Assembly (NCBI RefSeq): GCF_037204085.1
Contig: NZ_JBBCBW010000003.1
Coordinates: 186,001-250,000 of the forward strand
Length of the DNA stretch: 64,000 nt
Origin: Variovorax sp037204085
GTDB taxonomy: Bacteria > Pseudomonadota > Gammaproteobacteria > Burkholderiales > Burkholderiaceae_C
Reading direction: 5' to 3'
This document shows, in pieces, positions 33,990-42,630 of the stretch. The notes beneath the pieces are model-generated. The model was not told the origin of the DNA. It made no database searches and worked only from the letters and a program-made list of their open reading frames with translations. The translations under genes and the position numbers were made by a program. Within the stretch, counting starts at the first letter, position 1, and every line of letters begins with the position of its first letter.

Positions 33990-34939
33990 ACCCGCTCAAG
34001 GTCGTTTTTGCGGGCACGCCCGAGTTTGCGCGCGTCGCGCTTGAGGCCATTGCCGCTGCCGGGCATGAAGTGGTGCTGGTGCTGAGCCAGCCCGACCGGC
34101 CCGCCGGGCGCGGCATGAAGCTGCAGGCCTCTCCCGTCAAGCAATGCGCCGTGGCCAACAAATGGCCGGTGGCGCAGCCGCGCAGCCTGCGGCTCGACGG
34201 CAAGTACCCTGAAGACGCCTCGGCCGCGCGCGAGGCCCTGTTGGCAGCAAATCCCGATGTGATGGTGGTTGCGGCCTACGGGCTCATCCTGCCGCAATGG
34301 GTGCTCGACCTGCCGAAGTTCGGCTGCCTCAACATCCACGCCAGCCTGCTGCCGCGCTGGCGCGGGGCAGCGCCGATCCACCGCGCCATCGAGGCCGGCG
34401 ACACGCAAACCGGCATCACCATCATGCAGATGGACGCCGGCTTGGACACGGGCGACATGCTGCTGCGCGAGTCGGTGGATATCGGCAACGACAACACCGC
34501 CCGCCTGCACGACCGGCTGGCCGAACTGGGCGGCCGCATGATCGTCCAGGCGCTGGCCGATATCGGCAAGCTGGAGCGCACGCCGCAGCCTGCCGAAGGC
34601 GTGACCTACGCCAACAAGGTCGAAAAGCACGAAGCGCAGGTCGACTGGAACCAGCCTGCCGATGGAATCGTGCGGCGCATTCGTGCTTTCGATCCTTTCC
34701 CCGGCGCCAACAGTCCGCTCGACGGCGAGACCATCAAGCTCTGGGCCGCACACGCTGCCCCTGCGGAGCAATCGGCTGCGCCTGGCACCATCCTGGCCGT
34801 GACCGACACCGGCATTGCTGTGGCCGCGGCCGGCTCGATCGTGATGGTCACCGAACTCCAGCGTCCCGGCGGCAAGCGCCTGGCCGTGGCTGATTTCCTG
34901 CGCGGCTTCGACCTGAAGCCCGGGCAGGTGTTCGGCTGA
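33986..34939 (+). CDS. fmt: Methionyl-tRNA formyltransferase
   Basis: A 317-residue formyltransferase beginning MNPLKVVFAGTPEFA. Folate-binding motif HASLLPRWRGAAPIHRAI is at about 115-132 and GITIMQMDAGLDTGDML follows; the C-terminal OB domain is present. The start is TTG 33986, which overlaps the previous stop as TTGA; no ATG or GTG is available nearby in frame. The product formylates Met-tRNAfMet, complementing Def. The azlC start overlaps its stop by one base. Confidence 0.95.
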   Translation: MNPLKVVFAGTPEFARVALEAIAAAGHEVVLVLSQPDRPAGRGMKLQASPVKQCAVANKWPVAQPRSLRLDGKYPEDASAAREALLAANPDVMVVAAYGLILPQWVLDLPKFGCLNIHASLLPRWRGAAPIHRAIEAGDTQTGITIMQMDAGLDTGDMLLRESVDIGNDNTARLHDRLAELGGRMIVQALADIGKLERTPQPAEGVTYANKVEKHEAQVDWNQPADGIVRRIRAFDPFPGANSPLDGETIKLWAAHAAPAEQSAAPGTILAVTDTGIAVAAAGSIVMVTELQRPGGKRLAVADFLRGFDLKPGQVFG

Positions 34940-35679
34940 TGTTCCTGTCCGCAGCCATCCGCCGCCGCCCCGAATTCCGCGCCGGCATCCGCGACATGTC
35001 TTCGGCCGCTCTGGGCATCGGCGCCTGGGGGCTCATGACCGGCGTTGCCATGGTCAAGTCGAACATGAGCGTGCTGGAATCGGTGGCGATGACACTGCTG
35101 GTCTACGCCGGCAGTTCGCAACTCGCCGCCATTCCGCTGCTGTTTGCAGGCGCGCCGGCCTGGGTGATATTGGCCACGGGCTTCTGCGTCAACCTGCGCT
35201 TCGTGGTCTTCAGCCTGCACCTGCGGCCATACCTCATGCACATGCCGCGCTGGCGCCGCATGACCCATGGCTATCTCACCGCCGACCTGAGCTATGCGCT
35301 GTTCACCCGGCGCTATGCGTCGCCGCCGGTCGGGCCCGATGAGCAGAAGGCCCAGGAGGCCTACCTCACCGGCAACTACTTCGTGACCTGGTGCTCGTGG
35401 ATGGGCATGAGCCTTCTGGGTATTGCGCTCGCCAACTTCATTCCGCAGAACTGGGGACTCGGCTTTGCAGGCGTGCTGAGCCTGGTGGCCATCGTCTGCT
35501 CGATGGCGACCACGCCGCTGCGTATGCTGGCCGCGCTGATTGCCAGCGTTACCGCCGTGGCCGCCTATGCGCTGCCGCTCAAGCTCAACATCGTGGTGGC
35601 CATCGGCACGGCGGTTCTGCTGTGCTTCTGGCTCGAGAAGCAGCTCGGACTCGACCCGGATGCGGAAGACAACAAATGA
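34939..35679 (+). CDS. azlC: AzlC-family branched-chain amino-acid exporter, large subunit
   Basis: A 246-residue membrane protein of the AzlC/YgaZ family with about seven helices. The conserved start of the domain, FRAGIRDMSSAALGIGAWGLMTGVAMVKSNMS, and VYAGSSQLAAIPLLFAGAPAWVILATGFCVNLRFVVFSL are clear. Together with AzlD it exports branched-chain or related amino acids. It overlaps fmt by one base and azlD by four bases. Confidence 0.92.
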   Translation: MFLSAAIRRRPEFRAGIRDMSSAALGIGAWGLMTGVAMVKSNMSVLESVAMTLLVYAGSSQLAAIPLLFAGAPAWVILATGFCVNLRFVVFSLHLRPYLMHMPRWRRMTHGYLTADLSYALFTRRYASPPVGPDEQKAQEAYLTGNYFVTWCSWMGMSLLGIALANFIPQNWGLGFAGVLSLVAIVCSMATTPLRMLAALIASVTAVAAYALPLKLNIVVAIGTAVLLCFWLEKQLGLDPDAEDNK

Positions 35680-36014
35680 GCGGCACCACCGATTTCTGGA
35701 CGCTCGCGATCATCGTCGGACTGGCGGGAGTCACCGTGCTCACGCGCTGCTTCTTCTTCATTCTCGACCGGCCTTGGGGGTTGCCCGATTGGGCGCACCG
35801 CGCCCTGCACTACGCGCCGGCCGCTGCGCTGGCGGGCGTGATCGCGCCGGAGATCGTGATGACCCAAGGCCACCTGATCACCACGCTGCACGACGCGCGC
35901 CTGTACGCGACAGTGGTTGGCGCCGCTTATTACTACTGGCGGCGCGGCGTGCTCGGCACGATGCTGGCGGGCATGGCCGTGTACCTGCCTCTGCACCTGT
36001 GGCTGGGCTGGTAA
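35676..36014 (+). CDS. azlD: AzlD-family small exporter subunit
   Basis: A 112-residue, four-helix membrane protein of the AzlD/YgaH family. It shows the family's TRCFFFI, LHYAPAAALAGVIAPEIV and AYYYWRRGVLGTMLAGM motifs. ATG 35676 overlaps the azlC stop as ATGA, the usual coupling of this pair. It is convergent with the Bug-family gene, six bases apart. Confidence 0.92.
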   Translation: MSGTTDFWTLAIIVGLAGVTVLTRCFFFILDRPWGLPDWAHRALHYAPAAALAGVIAPEIVMTQGHLITTLHDARLYATVVGAAYYYWRRGVLGTMLAGMAVYLPLHLWLGW

Positions 36015-36020
36015 AAAATT

Positions 36021-36995
36021 TCAGTCCAGCTTCACGCCGGCGGCCTGGATGATCTTGCCCCAGCGCTCGCTCTCCGCCCGCGACAGTTTGTAGAACTCCT
36101 GCGGCGTGCCCGGCAGCGGCTCGAATCCGAACTCCGCGAACAGCTTCACCACCTTCGGTGCCTTCATCGCCTTCTGCAGCTCGCTGTTGATGCGCGCGAC
36201 CGCTTCCGGCGGCATGCCGGCCGGGCCGATCAGGCCGTGAAAGGCATAGGCGTTCACGTCGCTGAACCCGGCCTCGACGAAGGTCGGCACTTCGGGCAAT
36301 GCGCCCGCACGCTGCGGCAGCGCAATCGCCAGCACCCGCACCTTGCCCGCCTTGATGATCGGCAGGCCCGAGGCTAGGTCGAGCATCATCGTGGGCACCT
36401 GGCCGCCCATCACGTCGGTCATTGCCGGCGCGGCGCCCTTGTAGGGCACGTGCGTGATGCTGATGCCGGCCTTCTGCTTGAAGAGTTCCATCGCCATGTG
36501 GTGCGGCGAGCCGTTGCCGGGCGAGGCGTAGCTCACCTTCTCGGGGTTGGCCTTCACGTAGCGCACGAACTCGGCCACGTTCTTCGCGGGAAAGTCCGGG
36601 TGCACCACCAGCGCCACCGGAAAGCGGCCGATGGTGCCGATGTAGGTGAAGTCGCTCGCAGGCTTGTAGGGCAGCTTGGCGAACATGTGCTCGTTGAAGA
36701 GCAGCGCCGCGTTCTCGGCCTGCATGATCGTGTAGCCGTCGGGCTTGGCCTGCATCAGCACCGACACGCCGATGTTGGTGGACGCGCCCGGCCGGTTGTC
36801 GATGATGAGCGGCTGCCCGAGCGAAGGCTGCATGGCTTCCGCCAATGCGCGCGCAAGGTTGTCGGTGCCGCCGCCGGCCACGTAGGGCACGATCCACTTG
36901 ACGGGCTGGCTCGGGTAGGCGGTCTGCTGGGCAGAGGCAAGAGGTGCGGCAGCCAGCGCCACGAGTGCAGCCAGCAGGTGGAAAAATCGTTTCAT
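36021..36995 (-). CDS. Bug/TctC-family tripartite tricarboxylate substrate-binding protein
   Basis: A 324-residue periplasmic protein with a signal peptide (about 1-23, PLASAQ). YPSQPVKWIVPYVAGGGTDNLARALAEAM and NRPGASTNIGV are the Bug hallmarks that hold the carboxylate of the ligand. Betaproteobacteria have hundreds of such orphan receptors. It is the last gene of the LysR-controlled operon and likely captures the aromatic or carboxylate substrate; no TctA/TctB permease is nearby. Confidence 0.9.
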   Translation of the reverse strand: MKRFFHLLAALVALAAAPLASAQQTAYPSQPVKWIVPYVAGGGTDNLARALAEAMQPSLGQPLIIDNRPGASTNIGVSVLMQAKPDGYTIMQAENAALLFNEHMFAKLPYKPASDFTYIGTIGRFPVALVVHPDFPAKNVAEFVRYVKANPEKVSYASPGNGSPHHMAMELFKQKAGISITHVPYKGAAPAMTDVMGGQVPTMMLDLASGLPIIKAGKVRVLAIALPQRAGALPEVPTFVEAGFSDVNAYAFHGLIGPAGMPPEAVARINSELQKAMKAPKVVKLFAEFGFEPLPGTPQEFYKLSRAESERWGKIIQAAGVKLD

Positions 36996-37035
36996 TGTCT
37001 GTGTCTCCGTTGCTTGTTTTGAAATGGGTAGCGGG

Positions 37036-38013
37036 TCAGTCCCCGCGCAGCGTCTGCCAGAGCTCGCGGTCGCGCTCCGCCGTCCACACCACGGGGTGTT
37101 CGATGCCGCGCAACTCGTCATAGGCGCGCGATACGTCGAAGGGCAGTACGTGCTGGAACACGGGCCATGCGCCAAAGCGCGGCGTCATCGCTGCTTCTGC
37201 GCGCGCGAAGCAGCCCTTGAGCGTTTCGCCCGCGGCAATGCCGACCTTGACGCTGTCGAGCAGGGTTCCAAGAAAAGCCTGGGTGAGTTCGATGGCTTCG
37301 GCGCAGGCGGCCTCGTCTTGCAGCACGGCGCCGCGTCCCGGCACCAGCACGCGGGGCTTCAGGGCGCGCACCGCATCGAGCGTGCCGGCCCAGTCGCCGA
37401 TGTAGGCATCGCCCGCGTACACGCCGCAGTGGTTTTCGACTACGTCGCCGGAGAAAAGCACGCCGCAATCGGGCAGCCACGCGACCGTGTCGCCGCTCGA
37501 ATGGCCGCGGCCCAGCGCCATCAAGCGCAACTCGCGGCCCAGGCCTGGGCGCGAACCGAGCCACAGGCTCATCTCGCGCTCGAAGCTCATCGTCGGAAAG
37601 GTCAGGCCTGGAATCTCTTCCACGCCCGCGAAGAGGCGCGGAAAGCGGCCGACCTCCGAATCGAAATCGGCCTGTCCGCGCGTGCGAATCCAGTCGAGCG
37701 TGCCGTTGCTCGCGATGATGGCCTGCACCTCGTCGAAAGCGCTCGCGCCCATCACGCGCACCGCGTGGTAGTGCGTGAGCACGATGGTCTTGATGGGTTT
37801 GTCGGTCACCGTGCGAATGGCGGCGAGAAAGTCGCGGGCCATGCGCGGCGTCGGGCGCGTGTCGATCAGCACCACATGCTCGTCGCCGACGACGAAGCCG
37901 CAGTTCGGATCGAAGTCGCTGATGTAGCCGTACACGCCGGGCGCGAGCTCGCGCAGCTGCGGTTTCTGCTCGCGTGTGTCGGAGGCGGAAGCGAAGGAGA
38001 CGTTGGCGTTCAT
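37036..38013 (-). CDS. Metallo-beta-lactamase-fold hydrolase with altered HxHxDH motif
   Basis: A 325-residue MBL-fold protein. The second-strand motif reads THYHAVR (H81, H83), so the usual Asp and His of HxHxDH are replaced by Val85 and Arg86. The later GRGHSSGDTVAW, LFSGDVV and PGRG motifs are retained. One zinc site may persist while the second is likely lost or rebuilt. It overlaps the DUF2783 gene by four bases. It could hydrolyse a ring-cleavage product or lactone in this operon; no substrate can be named. Confidence 0.82.
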   Translation of the reverse strand: MNANVSFASASDTREQKPQLRELAPGVYGYISDFDPNCGFVVGDEHVVLIDTRPTPRMARDFLAAIRTVTDKPIKTIVLTHYHAVRVMGASAFDEVQAIIASNGTLDWIRTRGQADFDSEVGRFPRLFAGVEEIPGLTFPTMSFEREMSLWLGSRPGLGRELRLMALGRGHSSGDTVAWLPDCGVLFSGDVVENHCGVYAGDAYIGDWAGTLDAVRALKPRVLVPGRGAVLQDEAACAEAIELTQAFLGTLLDSVKVGIAAGETLKGCFARAEAAMTPRFGAWPVFQHVLPFDVSRAYDELRGIEHPVVWTAERDRELWQTLRGD

Positions 38014-38213
38014 GGGGCTTGAAGGGTCGTGAGGTCTACGGCCGCTGCGCGGATGCAATCGAGCAGCACGGCCTGGTCGCCGCACTGGTTGGCCAGCAGC
38101 AGCATGAGGCGGGCGTTGAGGTCGGCGCTCTGTGCTTCGCCCAGGCCTTCGTGGGCCGCAAGCAAGGCGGCGTAGAAGCCATCGGGATCGGGGATGCGGG
38201 GCTCGGTGATCAT
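38010..38213 (-). CDS. DUF2783 family small protein
   Basis: A 67-residue protein with LPDPDGFYAALLAAHEGL-like and ANQCGD..LL..I..A motifs of DUF2783, a family usually found beside FAD monooxygenases and MBL-fold proteins as here. It is predicted all-helical and cytosolic. Four-base overlaps with the genes on both sides point to strict cotranslation, perhaps of a small subunit or accessory factor. Function unknown. Confidence 0.8.
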   Translation of the reverse strand: MITEPRIPDPDGFYAALLAAHEGLGEAQSADLNARLMLLLANQCGDQAVLLDCIRAAAVDLTTLQAP

Positions 38214-39859
38214 GAATTGGTGTTTCGGGCAAGCGCCGTGCGAAGCGCATCGGCAATGGCTGCGGGCGTGGCGTGAGGTAGCGTCGCGGCGCGGTAGGCA
38301 TCGGGGCGCACGAGCACAAGGCTGCCCGCGTCACGCAGGCCCAGATGGTTCGTGAACCGTTCGCCGGCTTGCAGTGTCGGCAAGCCGCTGTCGCCGCCAA
38401 TGGCCAGCAGGCGCAGCGGCAACGACGCCGTCGCTTCCATCGCCGCCTCCGCCCCGGCGCGTGTCGGCGCCAGCCACAGCCCGATGCACTGCGTGCCATC
38501 GGCGAGCAACTGCATCAGCGTTGTCTCGCTTCCGTCGGCCCAGCGCAGCGGCAGGTTCTGTACGCTGCGCCCCCCTTCGGGCAATTGCGGCGCGGGTGGA
38601 TAGTCGTTCGCAACCGACATGCGGCCCGTGTTCACCAGCGCCCGCGCAAACGGATATCGCGCGGCCAACGACACCACCGCGCGGCGCAGCGTGTGCTCGG
38701 CCGGCGAACGCGGGGCGAGAAAGCGCGCCGAGCGGCTCGTCACCCGCAGGTTCTCTTGCGCGGCGGGTTGGCGTTCGGCGTTGTAGCTGTCGAGCAGCGC
38801 TTCGCTCGCCTGCCCTTGCGCAACGAGCGCCAGCTTCCAGCCGAGGTTCGCCGCATCCTGGATGCCGCTGTTGCCGCCGCGCGCGCCGAACGGGCTCACC
38901 ACGTGCGCGGCATCGCCGATGAAGAACACGTTGCCATGGCGAAAGCTGTCGAGCAGATGGTCGCGGTAGCCGTACGGCCCGATCCACACGAACTCGAACT
39001 CCACGCCTGGCCCCAGCTGTTCGCGCAGCCGCGCGCCCGCCACTTCAGGCTTGCTGATGTAGCTCGTGTCGCAATCCTCGGGCATCTGGTAGTCGATGCG
39101 CCACACGCCGTCGGCCATCAGGTGCTGCCACACGCCGCGGCCTTCATTGAAGGGCGCGTCGACCCAGGTCCAGCGCTCGGTGGGCAGCGGTTTCTTGAAG
39201 CGCACGTCGCTGATGCACCAGCGGTCGGTGCTGCGCGACGAGTGGGCATCGATGCCCAACTGCGTGCGGATCGGGCTGTTGGCACCGGTGGCGTCGATCA
39301 GCCGATCGGCCTCGATGGAGTAGCGGCCGGCGGGTGTTTCGACCTCGATGCGTACGCCGTCGTGCAACTGCTCGACGCTGGCCACGCGGTTCTTCCAGCG
39401 CACGTCGGTCAGTCCGAGCTCGAGGATGCGCTCGACCAGAAACCATTCAACGTAGAACTGCTGCAGGTTGATGAACGGCGGCTGCCTGGAGACGCTGTTC
39501 GCCTGCAGGTTGAAGTTGTAGACCTCCTGCTCGCCCGAGAAGGTGCGCCCGAAAGACCACGTGATGCCTTTGCTGGCCATGCGCTCGTAGACGCCAAGCC
39601 GCTCGAAGATCTCGAGGCTCTTTTGCGCATAGCAGATGCCGCGGGAGGAGGCGCCGCGCACCCCGACGGTGTCGTCCTCGTCGAGCAGCACGGCACGCAC
39701 GCCGCGTTGTGCCAGGTCGCAGGCCAGCGTGAGGCCGGAAGGGCCTGCGCCGACGATCACGATCGGGTGGCGAACGATCTTCGTGCCGCCTATTTCGGGC
39801 GGCGGCGTGAAAGGCCAGCTCGGCAGCTCGTACGCCGGCGCAAATGCAAAGGTTTCCAT
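38210..39859 (-). CDS. FAD-dependent aromatic-ring-type monooxygenase (MhpA/PheA family)
   Basis: A 549-residue class A flavin monooxygenase. The GxGxxG motif IVGAGPSGLTLACDLA begins near residue 35, and the second FAD motif GDAAHVVSPFGARGGNSGIQDAANLGWKLA is at about 315-344; a C-terminal thioredoxin-like domain follows. Relatives hydroxylate phenols and 3-hydroxyphenylpropionate. Together with the extradiol-like VOC enzyme upstream it suggests hydroxylation followed by ring cleavage. The hydrolase gene ends seven bases upstream. Confidence 0.88.
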   Translation of the reverse strand: METFAFAPAYELPSWPFTPPPEIGGTKIVRHPIVIVGAGPSGLTLACDLAQRGVRAVLLDEDDTVGVRGASSRGICYAQKSLEIFERLGVYERMASKGITWSFGRTFSGEQEVYNFNLQANSVSRQPPFINLQQFYVEWFLVERILELGLTDVRWKNRVASVEQLHDGVRIEVETPAGRYSIEADRLIDATGANSPIRTQLGIDAHSSRSTDRWCISDVRFKKPLPTERWTWVDAPFNEGRGVWQHLMADGVWRIDYQMPEDCDTSYISKPEVAGARLREQLGPGVEFEFVWIGPYGYRDHLLDSFRHGNVFFIGDAAHVVSPFGARGGNSGIQDAANLGWKLALVAQGQASEALLDSYNAERQPAAQENLRVTSRSARFLAPRSPAEHTLRRAVVSLAARYPFARALVNTGRMSVANDYPPAPQLPEGGRSVQNLPLRWADGSETTLMQLLADGTQCIGLWLAPTRAGAEAAMEATASLPLRLLAIGGDSGLPTLQAGERFTNHLGLRDAGSLVLVRPDAYRAATLPHATPAAIADALRTALARNTNS

Positions 39860-39866
39860 GTCCGGT

Positions 39867-40988
39867 CTACAGCGCGTGGGCAAATTCGGCGATCGCGTCC
39901 GCCGCCTTCGGAACCAGTTCAGGCTGCCCCGCCAGATAGTGGTTGCCGCCGACGATGTCGACATTGCGGATGCGCGCGCCGCCGGCAGCCATCCACGCAT
40001 CCCGTGTGCTCGGAAAGGTCGACTGGTCGCCCGTGTACGTGAGCAGCAGTTTGGGCACGGAAGTGCGCGCAAGGTTGGTGGGCCCGTCGGCTTGCGACCG
40101 CGAAGACCACTGCGAAAGAAACGCCGTGAGCGAGGTGGTGCGCCCCATAGCATTGGCCGAGTAGTTCACCTGCCGCGCATCGCCCCACACGCTGCCCGGC
40201 AGCCGGTCGTTGGCATCGAGCGAAAGATCCACGCAGCGCGGGTCGGCATGCGTGCGATAGACGACAAAGGTCTGGTCGCGCGGCGCGCCCGGTGTGCCGC
40301 GCAGCAGCGCGAGCCGGTCGATGCACCATTGCTCGATGCGGTCCAGCCGCGCCTTTTGCGCCGCGCTGAAGCGTGCGAGAAATTCGGGTTCGTAGGGCAC
40401 GCGGTGGCGCGGGTCGTACATGTCGAGTTCGGGGTCCACCGACAGCGGGTCATGCTCGTCGGTGACCGAAGGGTCGATCCAGTCGCGCATCAATCGCGTG
40501 CGGCCCAGGTGTGCTGCGCACAGGGCAAGGCCGTCCACGGGTGGCAGGTCGTTCGGGTGCAGGTGCGTCGGGTCGCCGTCCGGAAAATGCGTGGCCGTGA
40601 GCTTCTCGGCCTGCGCCTGGTAGAAGCTCGCAAGCGCAGCGCCGCCCGAGTTGCCGACCAGGAACACCTGCTCGTAGCCGGCCGCGCGCAGGTACTGCAC
40701 GCCGGCCCCCAGGTCCTGGATGGCGCGCTCCATCAGCAGCACCGTGTCGTTGCCCACGTAGCGCGAGTTCAGCCCCATGCAGCAGATGCCGCGCTCAGCC
40801 AGCGGGCCAATGAGATAGTGCCCCATGAAGTTGCTGGTCGGGTGCATCACGATGGCCGCAATCTTCTTCGGGCCTTGCGGCGCGCGAAAGGCGCCGTAGA
40901 TGCGGGGACGCAGCATCTGCAGGCCCGACTGGCTCTCCATCGCAGCACCAGGCTTCACATCGATGACGGCGAGTTGCAGCTCAGACAT
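39867..40988 (-). CDS. Alpha/beta hydrolase
   Basis: A 373-residue alpha/beta hydrolase. The nucleophile elbow is GNSGGA (Ser at about residue 113), preceded by an oxyanion-type HPTSNFMGHY segment and followed by a C-terminal His in GGNHYLAGQ. A large lid is inserted in the middle. In an operon with a ring hydroxylase and an extradiol-like dioxygenase, it may hydrolyse a ring-fission product or an ester. The start at 40988 lies eight bases inside the VOC gene end, indicating coupling. Confidence 0.8.
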   Translation of the reverse strand: MSELQLAVIDVKPGAAMESQSGLQMLRPRIYGAFRAPQGPKKIAAIVMHPTSNFMGHYLIGPLAERGICCMGLNSRYVGNDTVLLMERAIQDLGAGVQYLRAAGYEQVFLVGNSGGAALASFYQAQAEKLTATHFPDGDPTHLHPNDLPPVDGLALCAAHLGRTRLMRDWIDPSVTDEHDPLSVDPELDMYDPRHRVPYEPEFLARFSAAQKARLDRIEQWCIDRLALLRGTPGAPRDQTFVVYRTHADPRCVDLSLDANDRLPGSVWGDARQVNYSANAMGRTTSLTAFLSQWSSRSQADGPTNLARTSVPKLLLTYTGDQSTFPSTRDAWMAAGGARIRNVDIVGGNHYLAGQPELVPKAADAIAEFAHAL

Positions 40989-41541
40989 TGGCAGTGCCCC
41001 TCGCGGTGCGAAGTTCAGCCTTGCGCACGGTCCACGCGTCGAGGTCCGCGCGAGCGCGCAGCGCATGCGCTTCCATCTCGGCCTGCGGCACGGTCGGCGT
41101 GGTCAGCTCCACGCGAATGCCGTTGGGGTCGAAGAAGTAGATCGATTCGATGATGTGGTGGTCGGTCACGCCCAGCACTTCAACGCCGGCGTTCTCCAGC
41201 CGCGTCTTGGCGGCGAGCAGGTCGCTCACCGAATCCACCCGCAGCGCGATGTGGTTCACCCACGCTGGCGTGTTGGGCGAGGGCTGCGCCGCCACGTCGT
41301 CGCCCAGGTCGAAGAAGGCGATGTACGAACCGTCGCGCATCTGGAAAAAGATGTGCACGTAGGGGCAGTACTCGCCCGTGCTCGGCACGTGGTCGCTCTT
41401 GATCACGTGCGCGAGCGGCAGGCCCAGCAGGTCTTCGTAGAAGCAGCGGGTCTCCTCGCTGTCGCGGCAACGCCAGGCAAAGTGGTGCAGTCCGCGCACT
41501 GGCGGTGCGGGTGGGGGCGCCGTGTGGGCGGTGGTCGGCAT
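40981..41541 (-). CDS. VOC-superfamily extradiol-type dioxygenase/lyase
   Basis: A 186-residue vicinal-oxygen-chelate protein of two beta-alpha-beta modules. The metal triad is visible as His in GLHHFAW, His in WVNHIALRV and Glu in GIRVELT, matching extradiol dioxygenases; YYFFDPNG-like IYFFDPNG is the family's loop. It is the first gene of the operon, divergent from a LysR gene over 88 bases. ATG 41541 has GGAGACAAG upstream. Dioxygenase activity is likely but glyoxalase or lyase activity is possible. Confidence 0.82.
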   Translation of the reverse strand: MPTTAHTAPPPAPPVRGLHHFAWRCRDSEETRCFYEDLLGLPLAHVIKSDHVPSTGEYCPYVHIFFQMRDGSYIAFFDLGDDVAAQPSPNTPAWVNHIALRVDSVSDLLAAKTRLENAGVEVLGVTDHHIIESIYFFDPNGIRVELTTPTVPQAEMEAHALRARADLDAWTVRKAELRTARGTANV

Positions 41542-41605
41542 GGCTTCTTGTCTCCGGTGAGCCGTTATTGGGCGACGCCGCGTCTTATGATGCAATCGAA
41601 ATTAA

Positions 41606-41621
41606 TTCATCGATTGATGAA
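41606..41621. promoter_or_regulatory. LysR-type box in the divergent region
   Basis: TTCATC, four bases, GATGAA is a perfect dyad, embedded in a T-N11-A arrangement as preferred by LysR regulators. It lies 8 bases before the LysR start and 64 bases before the VOC start, in the only regulatory gap of the divergent pair. Binding is inferred from symmetry and position. Confidence 0.5.
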
Positions 41622-41629
41622 ATAGACAT

Positions 41630-42535
41630 ATGAATCTGACCCTGCGCCAATTGCGCGCCTTTGCTGCGGTGGCCGAAACGGGCGGCTTCACTGCTGCGGC
41701 GCAGCAGTTGCATCTCACGCAATCGGCGCTCAGCGTGCTGGTGCGCGAACTCGAGCGCGAGATGGGCGTGAAGCTGCTCGACCGCCACACCCGGCGCGTG
41801 CAGCTTTCCGAAGCGGGACGCGAGTTCCTGCCCTCAGTGCACCGGCTGCTCGGCGACCTGACGAGCGCGGTGGCCGGCGTGACGGATTTGCGTGACAAGA
41901 AGAAAGGAGTGTTGCGCCTTGCAGCACCCCAGATCATGGCCTGCACCCTGATGCCACGGGTGATCGCGCTTTATCGCGAGGCCTATCCCGACGTCGACGT
42001 TCGGCTTGCCGACACGCTGCCCGAACACCTGCTCGCCGGCGTTGCGGCGGGCGACGTGGAGCTTGCGGTAGGGCAGGACGTGGCCGTCGATGCAGCCATC
42101 GAACGCCGTACGCTGCTGCGCGACAGGCACTGGCTGATCTGCCCGCCGGACCACGCCTTCGCCAGGCGTCGCAAGGTGCGTTGGCATGAACTCGGGCCGT
42201 ACACCTTCATTGCCCCCACGCGCGACTTTCGCCAGCGCGTGCTGCCCGAGCTGGCCCCGGCCGAGCGCGACTACATGCTGCGCCCCGGCACGCAGGAGGT
42301 GTCGTACATGACCACCGCGCTCGGCATGGTGGCCTCGGGCTTGGGGCTGACCGTGTGCCCCACCTACTCCGCGCCGCTGGTGCGGGCCCACGGGCTGCAG
42401 ATGGTGCGGCTGGAGTCGCCCGACTTCCATCGCGAGGTGTGCATCTACAGCGCCGCACGGCGGGCGCTGTCGCCTGCCGCCGCGAGCTTTGTCGAAGTCC
42501 TCGAACGCTTCGCCAAGACGCAGCCGAAGGGTTGA
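41630..42535 (+). CDS. LysR-family transcriptional regulator
   Basis: A 301-residue LTTR. The N-terminal winged helix-turn-helix reads LRQLRAFAAVAETGGFTAAAQQLHLTQSALSVLVRELE (about 4-41), followed by a two-lobe periplasmic-binding-like effector domain. It faces the VOC-hydrolase-monooxygenase operon and probably activates it in presence of an aromatic inducer. A dyad at 41606-41621 is its likely site. pgk follows after 95 bases and is unlikely to be related. Confidence 0.92.
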   Translation: MNLTLRQLRAFAAVAETGGFTAAAQQLHLTQSALSVLVRELEREMGVKLLDRHTRRVQLSEAGREFLPSVHRLLGDLTSAVAGVTDLRDKKKGVLRLAAPQIMACTLMPRVIALYREAYPDVDVRLADTLPEHLLAGVAAGDVELAVGQDVAVDAAIERRTLLRDRHWLICPPDHAFARRRKVRWHELGPYTFIAPTRDFRQRVLPELAPAERDYMLRPGTQEVSYMTTALGMVASGLGLTVCPTYSAPLVRAHGLQMVRLESPDFHREVCIYSAARRALSPAAASFVEVLERFAKTQPKG

Positions 42536-42590
42536 CGAAAAGCATCGGAAAGCCGCAAGAGGCGGTGTAGAGCCACCGCTGAGCGAAACC

Positions 42591-42596
42591 TACAAT
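42591..42596 (+). promoter_or_regulatory. Candidate -10 element of the pgk promoter
   Basis: TACAAT lies 35 bases before the pgk start, in the 95-base gap after the LysR gene. The hexamer 17 bases upstream (TAGAGC, 42568-42573) matches the -35 consensus at only three positions. The -10 is good, the promoter as a whole is tentative. Confidence 0.35.
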
Positions 42597-42630
42597 GCAA
42601 GGCGACTTGTCTTCCACCACACACAGACCC

